Positions 36,925-46,028 of a DNA stretch of 64,000 nt are shown piece by piece; positions within the stretch are counted from its first letter, which is position 1, and every line of letters begins with the position of its first letter. Origin of the DNA: JBNLBS01 sp050303415. GTDB taxonomy: Bacteria > Pseudomonadota > Gammaproteobacteria > Methylococcales > Methylomonadaceae. The stretch lies in the NCBI GenBank assembly GCA_050303415.1, contig JBNLBS010000003.1, forward strand, positions 62,001 through 126,000. Reading direction: 5' to 3'. The translations under genes were made by a program, and so were the position numbers. The notes beneath the pieces are model-generated. The model searched no databases. It was given only the letters and a program-made list of their open reading frames with translations, and was not told the origin of the DNA.

Positions 36925-37367
36925 TGAATTTTCACCGTAACAGAAAGGAAAAGCTTGAAATTACCTTAACACCCATGATCGATGTGGTGTTTTTACTGCT
37001 GATCTTTTTTATGGTAACGACCACATTTAATCGGGAAACTGAATTAAATATCAAGTTGCCGGAAGCAGAAGGTGCTGAGTCAAAGGAGTACCCTAAAGCC
37101 ATTACGTTGATTATTGATGCAGAGGGGACTTATTATATAGCGGGTGAAGATGGTAAAGCTTTTCAACTGGTCAATCAGAAGCTCTCGACATTAAGAAAAG
37201 CATTGGTTCAGGCTGCCGGTAATTCCAGAAAAATGCCGGTTATAATCAGTGCTGACAGTAAAACGCCTCATCAAGCTGTTATCAGTGCTTTGGATATTGC
37301 CGGACAAGCCGGTTTTGCACATATCACTTTTGCCACTAAAAATATTGCTGGTAAAGAAAATGAGTAA
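36924..37367 (+). CDS. exbD: ExbD/TolR-type protein
   Basis: A 147-residue protein with one membrane helix (about 17-40, TPMIDVVFLLLIFFMVTTTF) that holds the proton-relay Asp, followed by a periplasmic domain ending in the TPHQAVISALDIAGQAGF helix. ATG 36924 overlaps the exbB stop, and the gene end overlaps lpxK by 8 bases. It probably partners ExbB to energise the outer-membrane receptor at 55164 and others via a TonB encoded elsewhere. Confidence 0.88.
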   Translation: MNFHRNRKEKLEITLTPMIDVVFLLLIFFMVTTTFNRETELNIKLPEAEGAESKEYPKAITLIIDAEGTYYIAGEDGKAFQLVNQKLSTLRKALVQAAGNSRKMPVIISADSKTPHQAVISALDIAGQAGFAHITFATKNIAGKENE

Positions 37368-38358
37368 AACACTGGCCAGTCGCATCGAAAAAATTTGGTA
37401 TAAGGATATTATTGTTGGTACTTGGTTTTCACCTTTTAGTTACCTGTATCAGGATGTGATTCGATTTCGCCGGTTTTTGTACCGTATCGGTATTTTTAAA
37501 ACTCACACATTGCCGGTTCCGGTTGTTATAGTCGGTAATATTACTGTCGGCGGTACCGGAAAAACGCCATTGATTATTTATTTGGCAAAATTGTTAAAAC
37601 AGACGGGCTTTAATCCTGGAGTAATCAGTCGTGGTTATGGTGGACAGGCATCAGCCTGGCCGCAAGCGGTTAGTGTAGAAAGCGATACCAAAGATGTCGG
37701 TGATGAAGCTATTTTGCTGGCTAAACATTGCGACTGCCCTGTAGCGGTGGGGCCGGTAAGGGCCGATTCTGCCAGGATGCTGATTGAACGGGCAAATTGT
37801 GATCTGATTTTATCGGATGATGGTCTGCAGCATTATGCGCTGAATAGAGATGTCGAAATTGCGGTAATTGATGGTCAACGCCGTTTTGGTAATGGTTTTT
37901 GTCTGCCGGCCGGGCCGTTAAGGGAGCCGGTTGAGCGACTTCAAGGCGTTGATTTTGTTATTGTAAATGGCGATAAGGTTGAGGAGCACGAATTTTCAAT
38001 GCAGGTGGATGGGGATACTGCAATTAACCTGTTGACGGGTGAAGAGAGGTCGCTAAGCGATTTTTCTGGACAGCCTTGTCATGCGTTGGCAGGGATTGGT
38101 AATCCTGATCGTTTTTTTGGTTTATTGTCTGGGGCGGGGATAGCAATAGATAAGCATGTTTTTCCCGATCACCATCAGTTTAAACCAGCAGATATACAAT
38201 TTAATGATGATGCAGCTGTTTTAATGACAGAAAAAGATGCGGTTAAATGTACCGGGTTTGCAAGCCCCAAGCATTGGTATATACCTGTTACAGCTAAACT
38301 AGAGCCATCATTTGCTACACAGTTATTAACCTTATTAAGAGAAAAAAATCATGGATAA
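37360..38358 (+). CDS. lpxK: Tetraacyldisaccharide 4'-kinase
   Basis: Phosphorylates the lipid A precursor at the 4' position at the inner membrane. A 332-residue protein with Walker A GGTGKT at 64-69 (VVIVGNITVGGTGKTP), Walker B LILSDDGLQHYALNRD and the family segment RPAGPLREP-like LPAGPLREPVERL. An open frame can be read from 37249 inside exbD, but ATG 37360 is the start by homology to the family. It overlaps ycaR by 8 bases. Confidence 0.95.
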   Translation: MSKTLASRIEKIWYKDIIVGTWFSPFSYLYQDVIRFRRFLYRIGIFKTHTLPVPVVIVGNITVGGTGKTPLIIYLAKLLKQTGFNPGVISRGYGGQASAWPQAVSVESDTKDVGDEAILLAKHCDCPVAVGPVRADSARMLIERANCDLILSDDGLQHYALNRDVEIAVIDGQRRFGNGFCLPAGPLREPVERLQGVDFVIVNGDKVEEHEFSMQVDGDTAINLLTGEERSLSDFSGQPCHALAGIGNPDRFFGLLSGAGIAIDKHVFPDHHQFKPADIQFNDDAAVLMTEKDAVKCTGFASPKHWYIPVTAKLEPSFATQLLTLLREKNHG

Positions 38359-38542
38359 AAAGTTACTGGAAATTCTTGCCTGTCCTTTATGTAAGAGTTC
38401 GTTAATTTATGACAATAAACAGCAAGAATTAATCTGTAAAGCCGACGGTTTGGCATTTCCAGTACGTGACGATATTCCGGTAATGTTGGAAGATGAAGCG
38501 CGTGAATTAAGTCAGGAAGAAATTGACGCCTTATCTAAATGA
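38351..38542 (+). CDS. ycaR: Trm112-family protein YcaR
   Basis: A 63-residue small protein of the UPF0434/Trm112 family: MDKKLLEILACPLCKSSL at the start and FPVRDDIPVMLEDEAREL in the middle, with a single CPLC pair. Role unknown in bacteria. The stop overlaps kdsB (ATGA), and lpxK overlaps its start, matching the lpxK-ycaR-kdsB order in E. coli. Confidence 0.93.
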   Translation: MDKKLLEILACPLCKSSLIYDNKQQELICKADGLAFPVRDDIPVMLEDEARELSQEEIDALSK

Positions 38543-39306
38543 ATACAGATTTCAAAGTCGTTATACCGGCCAGATATGGCTCAACCCGCTTACCGGGTAA
38601 ACCTTTATTGCCTATTGCCGGCAAAGCCATGATTGCTCATGTCTGTGAGCGAGCGTTGGAAGCAAATGCAAGTGAGGTGGTAGTAGCCACAGACGATCAA
38701 CGTATTTTTGATGCGGTTAAAGATCTGGATATTGAAGTGGTGATGACTCGTGCTGATCATCAAAGTGGCACTGAGCGTATTACCGAGGTTGCAGAGATTT
38801 GCGGCTGGCATGAAGATGATATTATCGTCAATTTACAGGGTGATGAGCCATTGATTCCGGCAAATTATATTCGAGGCGTGGCAGATTCGCTTGCCAATCA
38901 ACAACTGGCCGGTATTGCAACCCTGGCGGCTGAAATTAAGGATGATGAGGAAATTTTTAATCCCAATTCCGTTAAGGTGGTACTTAATCAGATGGGGTAT
39001 GCACTTTATTTCAGTCGAGCGGCAATTCCTTGGGATAGGGATAATTTTACTCAACATGGAGGTCAGAGTTCTGGTGCGATGCCGTATTTTAGGCATATTG
39101 GAATGTATTCCTATCGAGTCAGCTTCCTTAAACAATACTGTCTATGGCCCGCATCCACTTTAGAAAAAGTGGAGTCATTGGAACAGTTGAGAATTTTATG
39201 GCAAGGCGAGTCAATTAAAGTCAAAATCGTTGACCAAACGCCTGAGGCAGGTGTGGATACCTTAGAGGATTTAAACCGGGTAGAAAGGATGCTATCAAAG
39301 CTATAA
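38539..39306 (+). CDS. kdsB: CMP-KDO synthetase (3-deoxy-manno-octulosonate cytidylyltransferase)
   Basis: Activates KDO to CMP-KDO for LPS inner-core synthesis. A 255-residue protein with the nucleotidyl transferase start VVIPARYGSTRLPGKPLLPI (7-26), NLQGDEPLIP at about 96-105 and the LEKVESLEQLRILWQG segment near the C-terminus. Full length. It ends the exbB-exbD-lpxK-ycaR-kdsB operon. Confidence 0.97.
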   Translation: MNTDFKVVIPARYGSTRLPGKPLLPIAGKAMIAHVCERALEANASEVVVATDDQRIFDAVKDLDIEVVMTRADHQSGTERITEVAEICGWHEDDIIVNLQGDEPLIPANYIRGVADSLANQQLAGIATLAAEIKDDEEIFNPNSVKVVLNQMGYALYFSRAAIPWDRDNFTQHGGQSSGAMPYFRHIGMYSYRVSFLKQYCLWPASTLEKVESLEQLRILWQGESIKVKIVDQTPEAGVDTLEDLNRVERMLSKL

Positions 39307-39551
39307 ATGATATTTTTTTTAATTGGGGGCTGAGTTAATGGGGTATGGAGTTTGCTGATTCTATAAGTTTTGGCAGTTGCTTTAATATTAGAGCAACTTG
39401 TCCCATTATTTAACCTGTAGCTAGGTTAATATATTGCCCGTCATTCGATCTCAGTGAACTTTCAGCGCTTATTCATTAGATGTTTCCACTATTGTACGGT
39501 TTGTACGCACTTTGGTTTTTCGCTAGCTCCATTTCCCTTATGATTTTTTGG

Positions 39552-39977
39552 CTAAGTTCTGCAGTAGTCGATCAAGTCAAGTAACTGATATAGATTGCCA
39601 TTATTTTGCGCAGTGCCTTGTATGATGACGTTTTCTTTTAAGACTAAATTGTTGTCAATATCACTGTTTTGAATTGTTATTGATTCATCAACAGAGTCTA
39701 CACAAATCCCTAATAAGTTATTGGGGGTATCAAATACGATAATACGACCTTTGTATGGATGTTGTGCTTTGTTATGACCCAATAATAAATGTCCTGAGAC
39801 AACAGTAATTAAATTACCCCTGACATTCAGAAGTCCCTCTATTTCATTCGCAGCGCCGGGAACAGGAGTGGGTTTTATGTACGGTGTTATTTCACTAATG
39901 TTGTGTAAAGGAAATGCATAATGTTCCTCGCCGATTTTGCAACTAATCCATTGCTCATTTAAGAACAAATTACTCAT
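39552..39977 (-). CDS. CheW-like protein
   Basis: A 141-residue single-domain CheW protein: start WISCKIGEEHYAFPLHNISEI, then VPGAANEIEGLLNVRGNLITVV and LGICVDSVDESITI. CheW couples chemoreceptors to the CheA kinase. It stands alone, so it may be an accessory CheW for a cluster elsewhere. Some motifs (EGLLNVRG) are canonical and no residues look lost. Confidence 0.88.
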   Translation of the reverse strand: MSNLFLNEQWISCKIGEEHYAFPLHNISEITPYIKPTPVPGAANEIEGLLNVRGNLITVVSGHLLLGHNKAQHPYKGRIIVFDTPNNLLGICVDSVDESITIQNSDIDNNLVLKENVIIQGTAQNNGNLYQLLDLIDYCRT

Positions 39978-40358
39978 TGAACTAACAGAGGTAATAATTT
40001 ACAGGTTTTTACTTAGAGTACTATGCATATAGTCAAGCATATTTTCCGTTCTTTAGTCAAAGAAAGTTGCATATAAGTGACATATATGGTTTTTTTTCAT
40101 ATAATAGAATCTTTATCTAAAATAAAATAATTAGAGATGTAAATATAAGTTATTCCAAAATATTTGTAATTGAGCTCGGTCAACAGGAATAGCGGGTCAC
40201 AAGGTTGGCTATAGTGATCGGCTGAATTTAGTCTAATTATCAAATTAAAGTTTTATCCGCATTTGAGTCGGATAGTACACCACACAATCGTTTTTCGATT
40301 TCTTTTAAGAACGCTGTAAACCAGTGGGATAAATCTAATATCTAACTAAAAATTAATA
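39978..40358. other. Divergent intergenic region cheW-like / aspartate kinase
   Basis: About 380 AT-rich bases holding the promoters of both genes. I looked for a lysine riboswitch before the kinase and did not find its conserved elements. No ribosome site is clear for the kinase ATG. Confidence 0.5.
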
Positions 40359-41795
40359 ATGCATACCGTAGAAAAAATTGGCGGCACGTCAATGAGCGAT
40401 TATCTTTCAGTACGAGATAACATAGTTTTCTCGCCTTCCAATTCAGATAATTTATACCAGCGAATCTTTGTCGTTTCTGCTTATAGCGGCATAACCAACA
40501 AGCTGCTTGAACACAAACAAACCGGTCTGCCTGGAATCTATGCGCTGTTTTCTTCCAGTATGCAGGATAAGGTCTGGTTGGATGCCATGGAAGATTTAAA
40601 GAATGATCTTCATCTGATTAACCAAGAACTTTTTGGTGACGGCGACCCGTTGGTAGATGCTAACAAGTTTATCGATAAGCGGCTAAGCGATGCAAAAAAA
40701 TGTCTAATGGATTTGCATAGCTTATGTTTGCATGGCCATTTTGCATTGGATATACACTTGGAGACAGTGCGTGAAATGCTCGCCAGTATAGGTGAGGCAC
40801 ATAGTGCTTGGAATACGGCAAAATTGCTGCAGCGTGATGGCGTCAATGCCTGTTATCTTGATCTTACCGGTTGGGATACAGATAATCATATTCCATTGGA
40901 TGAAAGAATAATTAATAATTTCAAACAATTGGATTTAAATAAGCAGCTGCCTATTGTGACCGGTTATGCACATAGTGCTGATGGGTTAATGTCTTCTTTT
41001 GATCGTGGTTACAGTGAAATGACTTTTAGTCGTATCGCTGTTCTAACTGAAGCTAGTGAAGCAGTTATTCATAAAGAATTTCATTTAAGCAGTGCGGATC
41101 CACGCTTAGTGGGGAAAGAAAATGCAGTTCCTATTGGCAGAACCAATTATGATGTCGCCGACCAGTTGGCTAATTTGGGGATGGAGGCCATTCATCCCAA
41201 GGCTGCAAAAGGGCTTAGACAACACAATATTCCTCTAAGAGTGAAAAATACCTTTGAACCGGATCATGACGGAACTTTGATTACAGTCGATTATGTTAGT
41301 GATAAACCTTGTGTTGAAATAATCGCCGGTTGCAAAGGAGTGTATGCGTTGGAGGTTTTCGATCAGGATATGGCGGGGAGAATTCATGACTATGATACAA
41401 ATATATTGGCTATTATCCATCGATTTAAAGCACAAATTATATCCAAAGATGTAAATGCAAATACATTAACTCATTATCTTTCCACAAATTTAAAAACCGT
41501 TAAACGAATTCGGGCGGCTTTGGAACAAATGTATTCCGAAGCTGATATTCAGCACCGGAAGGTATCTGTTGTTTCGGCTATAGGCAGCGATATGCAAATA
41601 CCGGGAATATTAGCCAAAGCCGTTCAGGCTGTTGCCAGCCGAAATATAAGTGTGTTGGCAATTCATCAATCCATGAGGCAGGTTGATATGCAGTTTGTTA
41701 TCAATGAGTCAGATTACGATGAAACGATTAAGAGCTTGCATGAATCTTTAGTAGAAGTACATGATCATGGTGAAGCCATATGCTTGGCTTGCTAA
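40359..41795 (+). CDS. Aspartate kinase, ectoine-type
   Basis: Phosphorylates aspartate, the entry step to Lys, Thr, Met and (in salt-tolerant bacteria) ectoine. A 478-residue protein starting MHTVEKIGGTSM, with the kinase KIGGTS motif at 6-11; the central kinase domain ends at about 315 and two ACT-type segments follow (about 330-475). The start and the insertion after residue 50 resemble aspartate kinases encoded beside ectABC, not the usual LysC. Here ectABC is absent and hom and thrC follow about 1.8 kb later. So it may serve the Thr branch or be a remnant of ectoine synthesis elsewhere. Confidence 0.85.
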   Translation: MHTVEKIGGTSMSDYLSVRDNIVFSPSNSDNLYQRIFVVSAYSGITNKLLEHKQTGLPGIYALFSSSMQDKVWLDAMEDLKNDLHLINQELFGDGDPLVDANKFIDKRLSDAKKCLMDLHSLCLHGHFALDIHLETVREMLASIGEAHSAWNTAKLLQRDGVNACYLDLTGWDTDNHIPLDERIINNFKQLDLNKQLPIVTGYAHSADGLMSSFDRGYSEMTFSRIAVLTEASEAVIHKEFHLSSADPRLVGKENAVPIGRTNYDVADQLANLGMEAIHPKAAKGLRQHNIPLRVKNTFEPDHDGTLITVDYVSDKPCVEIIAGCKGVYALEVFDQDMAGRIHDYDTNILAIIHRFKAQIISKDVNANTLTHYLSTNLKTVKRIRAALEQMYSEADIQHRKVSVVSAIGSDMQIPGILAKAVQAVASRNISVLAIHQSMRQVDMQFVINESDYDETIKSLHESLVEVHDHGEAICLAC

Positions 41796-42247
41796 TAGGA
41801 TTTTTTTGCATAGATGTTGCAGGGTTTAGTTCATACTGTAGAAACTAGGCCGAGTGATAATGTGCTTTTTGCTTATAAATACAATCCTCTGACTATGAGT
41901 TAAAAATAATTGTCAGTCTATCGGGGCGAGGCTTTCATAAACTCGCATAAGCTATTTGGAAATTGGTAGACTTAACAGTTCTATGTCGAGGCTTATAAAG
42001 ATTCGTTGGTTCGGAAAATATAAATGCAAGATTACATTTCTCAAGCACTTTATTGTCGTTAATATAAACTTGAGCAATGTAATCGACAAGCCCTAACTGT
42101 GTTAAAAGACAATGCAGTGGTTTATGTAAAAAGTTGCACAATGAAAAAATAAGATTGATGTTTTCTATTAATTGACATTTTTTTTCAGAAACAGTACTTT
42201 AAGCGGTTCGTTAAAAAACCACAACTTTAGCTTTTAAAGAGCCTTTA
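41796..42247. other. Intergenic region without a recognisable gene
   Basis: 452 bases with no convincing frame on either strand (a 68-codon minus-strand frame is not credible). An imperfect direct repeat begins CGAGGCTT at 41927 and again at 41987, exactly 60 bases apart. Nothing else seen. Confidence 0.5.
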
Positions 42248-43441
42248 ATGGAAGAATTTCACCGTATTAGTCGTTTACCTCCCTATGTTTTTAATATTGT
42301 TAATGAATTAAAAGCAAAAGCCCGGGCCGCGGGTGAGGACATTATTGACTTTGGAATGGGGAACCCGGACCAGCCAACCCCCAAGCATATTGTAGACAAA
42401 ATGATCGAGGCGGCTGAACGGGAGGATACTCATCGTTATTCGGTTTCTCGTGGTATTCCAAGATTACGCAAGGCAATCTGTAACTGGTATAAAAATCGTT
42501 ATGATGTAGATCTTGATTTTGATAGCGAGGCTATTGTCACTATTGGCTCGAAGGAAGGTCTTGCGCATTTGGCTTTGGCTACCTTGGGTCCGGGAGATAC
42601 GGTGCTGGTACCAAATCCTGCTTATCCGATCCACCCTTATGGTGTGGTTATTGCCGGAGCTGATTTAAGGCATGTGCCTTTAGTGCCTGATGTTGATTTT
42701 TTTGATGAATTGCACAAGGCGATCGAAGATTCCTGGCCTAAGCCGAAAATGCTGATTCTAAATTTTCCAGGTAACCCGACCAGTCAATGTGTCGAACTGG
42801 ATTTTTTTGAAAAAATCATCGCTGTAGCCAAAGAGCATAAAATCTGGATAGTGCATGATATTGCCTATGCCGATATTGTTTTTGATGGCTATAAAGCCCC
42901 GTCTATTTTACAGATCGAGGGTGCAAAAGATATTGCCGTTGAATTTTTCTCGTTATCCAAAAGCTACAACATGCCGGGTTGGCGAGTGGGTTTTATGTGT
43001 GGAAATAAAGAGCTCGTGGCGGCTTTGGCACGTATTAAATCCTATCTGGACTATGGCATGTTTACCCCTATTCAGGTGGCTGCCATTACCGCACTGGAAG
43101 GACCGCAAGATTGCGTTACAGAAATCTGTCAAATGTATAAAAAAAGACGTGATGTATTGTGCGATGGATTAAATGCGGCCGGTTGGGCAGTTGAAAAGCC
43201 GAAAGCTACAATGTTTGTTTGGGCGCCAATTCCAGAACCTTATAAAGAAATGGGCTCATTGGAATTCAGTAAAAAACTGTTAAAAGATGCCAAAGTGGCG
43301 GTCGCTCCAGGCATTGGCTTTGGTCAACATGGTGATGCTTATGTTCGATTTGGACTGATTGAAAATGAACATCGGACGCGTCAAGCAGTTCGGGGTATTC
43401 GCGCTATGTTTAAGAAAGATAATGTGCTTGCTGGACTGTAA
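42248..43441 (+). CDS. alaC: Alanine/glutamate-pyruvate aminotransferase AlaC-like
   Basis: PLP class I/II aminotransferase of 397 residues, probably transaminating glutamate and pyruvate. It begins FHRISRLPPYVFNIV as AlaC does. NFPGNPTSQ lies before the Asp of the IAYADIVFDGY strand, and the PLP lysine is in SLSKSYNMPGWR. The C-terminal Arg is in YVRFGLIEN. It sits 95 bases upstream of hom; in several Gammaproteobacteria the same aminotransferase precedes hom-thrC. Confidence 0.92.
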   Translation: MEEFHRISRLPPYVFNIVNELKAKARAAGEDIIDFGMGNPDQPTPKHIVDKMIEAAEREDTHRYSVSRGIPRLRKAICNWYKNRYDVDLDFDSEAIVTIGSKEGLAHLALATLGPGDTVLVPNPAYPIHPYGVVIAGADLRHVPLVPDVDFFDELHKAIEDSWPKPKMLILNFPGNPTSQCVELDFFEKIIAVAKEHKIWIVHDIAYADIVFDGYKAPSILQIEGAKDIAVEFFSLSKSYNMPGWRVGFMCGNKELVAALARIKSYLDYGMFTPIQVAAITALEGPQDCVTEICQMYKKRRDVLCDGLNAAGWAVEKPKATMFVWAPIPEPYKEMGSLEFSKKLLKDAKVAVAPGIGFGQHGDAYVRFGLIENEHRTRQAVRGIRAMFKKDNVLAGL

Positions 43442-43472
43442 ACGGAAATAAATTACTTTTTGTAATTTTTGT

Positions 43473-43498
43473 CCCATTGACAGTCGTTGTATAATGGG
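43473..43498 (+). promoter_or_regulatory. Candidate promoter and inverted repeat before hom
   Basis: A perfect TATAAT (43490-43495) with no good -35 at 17 bases; TTGACA at 43478-43483 is only 6 bases away. An inverted repeat CCCATT (43473-43478) / AATGGG (43493-43498) brackets the -10, so repression or activation at this point is possible. The weak -35 suggests an activator. Confidence 0.4.
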
Positions 43499-43536
43499 CA
43501 GTTCAGAAAAAATATAATAAGGTTTAGGAGTCTGAT

Positions 43537-44847
43537 TTGAAACCGGTAAAAGTTGGCGTTTTAGGGTTGGGTACCGTAGGCGGTGGTACAGTCAATGTAT
43601 TAAAACGCAATGCGCAGGAAATTGCCCGTAGAGCAGGACGTGAAATTATTGTGACTCGTGCTTCTGCCAGGGACCTTAAACGGGAGCGAATTTGTGACAC
43701 GCAAGGTATCGAGTTAAGCACGGATCCATATGACATTGTTAATGATCCGGAGATAGATATTGTTCTGGAACTGATTGGTGGCGAAATACTTGCGAAAGAA
43801 TTGGTCTTGGCAGCGATAGAAAAAGGCAAACATGTTGTTACTGCCAACAAGGCATTAATTGCTTTGCATGGTAATGAAATTTTCTCTAAAGCCAGTGCAA
43901 AAGGCGTTATGGTTTCATTTGAGGCCGCAGTTGCGGGTGGTATTCCTGTTATTAAAGCCTTGCGTGAAGGTTTAAGTGCCAATCGAATTGAGTGGTTGGC
44001 AGGCATCATTAATGGTACGGGTAACTTTATTCTGACCGAGATGCGCGATAAAGGCCGCGATTTTGATGATGTATTGGCTGAAGCTCAGGCTTTAGGTTAT
44101 GCTGAAGCGGATCCAACCTTTGATGTAGAAGGGATTGATGCTGCGCATAAATTAACTATTCTGGCAGCCATTGCTTTTGGTATTCCATTGCAGTTTGATA
44201 AAGTATTTACCGAGGGTATTACCCAGATTACCCAAGCAGATGTGGAATATGCGGAAGAACTCGGTTATCGAATCAAACATCTGGGTATTGCCAGAAAAAC
44301 AGATGCCGGTATTGAGTTAAGAGTTCATCCCACTTTAATTCCCAAGCGTCGCTTGATAGCAAATGTCGATGGGGTAATGAATGCAGTACTGGTACAAGGT
44401 GATGCAGTCGGGCCTACACTTTATTATGGTGCCGGTGCCGGTGCCGAACCGACGGCTTCAGCCGTAGTTGCGGATGTCGTGGATGTGGTCAGGGCCTTAA
44501 CCAGTGATCCGGAAAACCGGGTGCCGCATTTGGCCTTTCAGGCGGATGCTTTAAGCGATACCACCGTTGTTAATGCCGATCAGTTTAGAACCTCTTATTA
44601 TCTGCGTCTGAATGCTGAAGATAAGCCGGGGGTATTGGCAGAAATCACCCGAATATTGGCAGAGCATCAAATCAGTATAGAGGCCATTATTCAAAAAGAA
44701 CCCTTGGAAGGTGAGACTTCATTGCCGATCATTATGTTGACACAAGTCACTGTGGAAAAAGAAATGAATGCGGCTATTACACAAATTGAAGCATTAGCCA
44801 CGATTTCCGGAAAAATAAGCCGGATTCGTGTGGAAACATTAGGATAA
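43537..44847 (+). CDS. hom: Homoserine dehydrogenase
   Basis: Reduces aspartate semialdehyde to homoserine. A 436-residue protein: NAD(P)-binding GLGTVGGG at 10-17, catalytic-region GGIPVIKALREGL and NGTGNFILTEM, then a C-terminal ACT domain at about 350-425 (YYLRLNAEDKPGVLAEIT) for threonine feedback. Starts with TTG 43537, with a perfect AGGAG at 43526-43530. A minus-strand frame over the same DNA is spurious. Followed by thrC after 6 bases. Confidence 0.96.
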   Translation: MKPVKVGVLGLGTVGGGTVNVLKRNAQEIARRAGREIIVTRASARDLKRERICDTQGIELSTDPYDIVNDPEIDIVLELIGGEILAKELVLAAIEKGKHVVTANKALIALHGNEIFSKASAKGVMVSFEAAVAGGIPVIKALREGLSANRIEWLAGIINGTGNFILTEMRDKGRDFDDVLAEAQALGYAEADPTFDVEGIDAAHKLTILAAIAFGIPLQFDKVFTEGITQITQADVEYAEELGYRIKHLGIARKTDAGIELRVHPTLIPKRRLIANVDGVMNAVLVQGDAVGPTLYYGAGAGAEPTASAVVADVVDVVRALTSDPENRVPHLAFQADALSDTTVVNADQFRTSYYLRLNAEDKPGVLAEITRILAEHQISIEAIIQKEPLEGETSLPIIMLTQVTVEKEMNAAITQIEALATISGKISRIRVETLG

Positions 44848-44853
44848 ATAACG

Positions 44854-45948
44854 ATGTCGATAAGTAAAAGATATACCGGTTTAATTGAGAGATACAGAGA
44901 TCGCCTGCCGGTTAATGAGCAGACCCGCATCATAAGTATAGGCGAAGGTAATACGCCATTAATTCAGTTACAAAATATCCCACGGTTGATCGGTAAAGAC
45001 GTAGATATCTACGTTAAATTTGAAGGGCTGAATCCCACGGGTTCATTTAAAGATCGCGGCATGACCATGGCTGTCACCAAAGCAGTGGAAGAAGGCAGCG
45101 AAGCCATCATTTGCGCCTCGACAGGTAACACCTCTGCATCGGCTGCGGCTTATGCGGTACGTGCGGGAATCAAAGCTTTTGTGTTAATTCCTGACGGTAA
45201 AATAGCCTTGGGAAAATTGGCACAGACTTTAATGTATGGTGCTGAAATTATCCAGATTAATGGTAATTTTGACAAAGGTATGCAATTGGTTAAAGACGTT
45301 GCCGAGCATGCTCCGGTTACTATTGTTAATTCGATTAACCCGTTCAGGCTGGAAGGACAGAAAACCGCAGCCTTTGAAATTGTCGATGAGTTAGGTGATG
45401 CACCTGATTATCATTGTTTACCGGTGGGTAACGCGGGTAATATTTCAGCTTACTGGAAAGGTTATAGTGAATATGCTGTAGAAACCAATGGTCTAACTGC
45501 AGTTGCCGGTAAGCGTCCAATTATGTGTGGTTATCAAGCTGCGGGGGCCGCACCTTTTATCGCCGGTCACCCAATTGAAGAGCCGGAAACCATTGCCACT
45601 GCCATTCGTATCGGTAATCCTCAATCCTGGGATTTCGCCTGGAATGCACAGAAAGAATCCGGTGGTTGGTTTGATGCCAAAACTGACGAACAAATTCTAG
45701 CCGCACATCGAATGCTTTCCCAATATGAAGGTATTTTCTGCGAACCGGCTTCGGCTACCTCTTTGGCTGGGGCGCTGGAAGATATTGGTTCCGGCAAGAT
45801 AAAAGAAGGCAGCAAAATTGTTTGTACCTTAACCGGAAATGGTTTAAAAGACCCAGATACGGCTATAACTCAGTGTAAAGACACACATCCAGTGACCATT
45901 GAGGCTAATCTGGATTCGGTCAAAAAAGCAATATTAGACAATATGTAA
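44854..45948 (+). CDS. thrC: Threonine synthase
   Basis: Converts O-phosphohomoserine to threonine with PLP. A 364-residue protein with Lys67 in NPTGSFKDRG as the Schiff base and ASTGNTSASAAAYA as the phosphate-binding loop. The glycine-rich PVGNAGN segment is present. This is the short threonine synthase class typical of hom-thrC operons with no separate ThrB, whose gene is not next to it. A strong terminator follows. Confidence 0.95.
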   Translation: MSISKRYTGLIERYRDRLPVNEQTRIISIGEGNTPLIQLQNIPRLIGKDVDIYVKFEGLNPTGSFKDRGMTMAVTKAVEEGSEAIICASTGNTSASAAAYAVRAGIKAFVLIPDGKIALGKLAQTLMYGAEIIQINGNFDKGMQLVKDVAEHAPVTIVNSINPFRLEGQKTAAFEIVDELGDAPDYHCLPVGNAGNISAYWKGYSEYAVETNGLTAVAGKRPIMCGYQAAGAAPFIAGHPIEEPETIATAIRIGNPQSWDFAWNAQKESGGWFDAKTDEQILAAHRMLSQYEGIFCEPASATSLAGALEDIGSGKIKEGSKIVCTLTGNGLKDPDTAITQCKDTHPVTIEANLDSVKKAILDNM

Positions 45949-45966
45949 GCGTGAATTTAAAAGCAT

Positions 45967-45994
45967 AAAAAAGCCGGCATCAGCCGGCTTTTTT
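45967..45994 (+). terminator. Intrinsic terminator after thrC
   Basis: A perfect stem AAAAAAGCCGGC (45967-45978) / GCCGGCTTTTTT (45983-45994) with ATCA loop and U tract, 19 bases after the thrC stop. recJ starts 35 bases later. Confidence 0.88.
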
Positions 45995-46028
45995 ATTGCT
46001 AACTTCAGCATTGATAATTTGGAATGAA

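Noticed and set aside
39978..40358. Lysine riboswitch before the aspartate kinase
   Set aside because: Conserved core elements and a terminator stem were not found; the leader is AT-rich and unstructured by eye.
43524..44009. 161-codon minus-strand frame over hom
   Set aside because: Lies antisense to an unmistakable homoserine dehydrogenase; peptide is Ser/Ala/Pro-rich with no domain.
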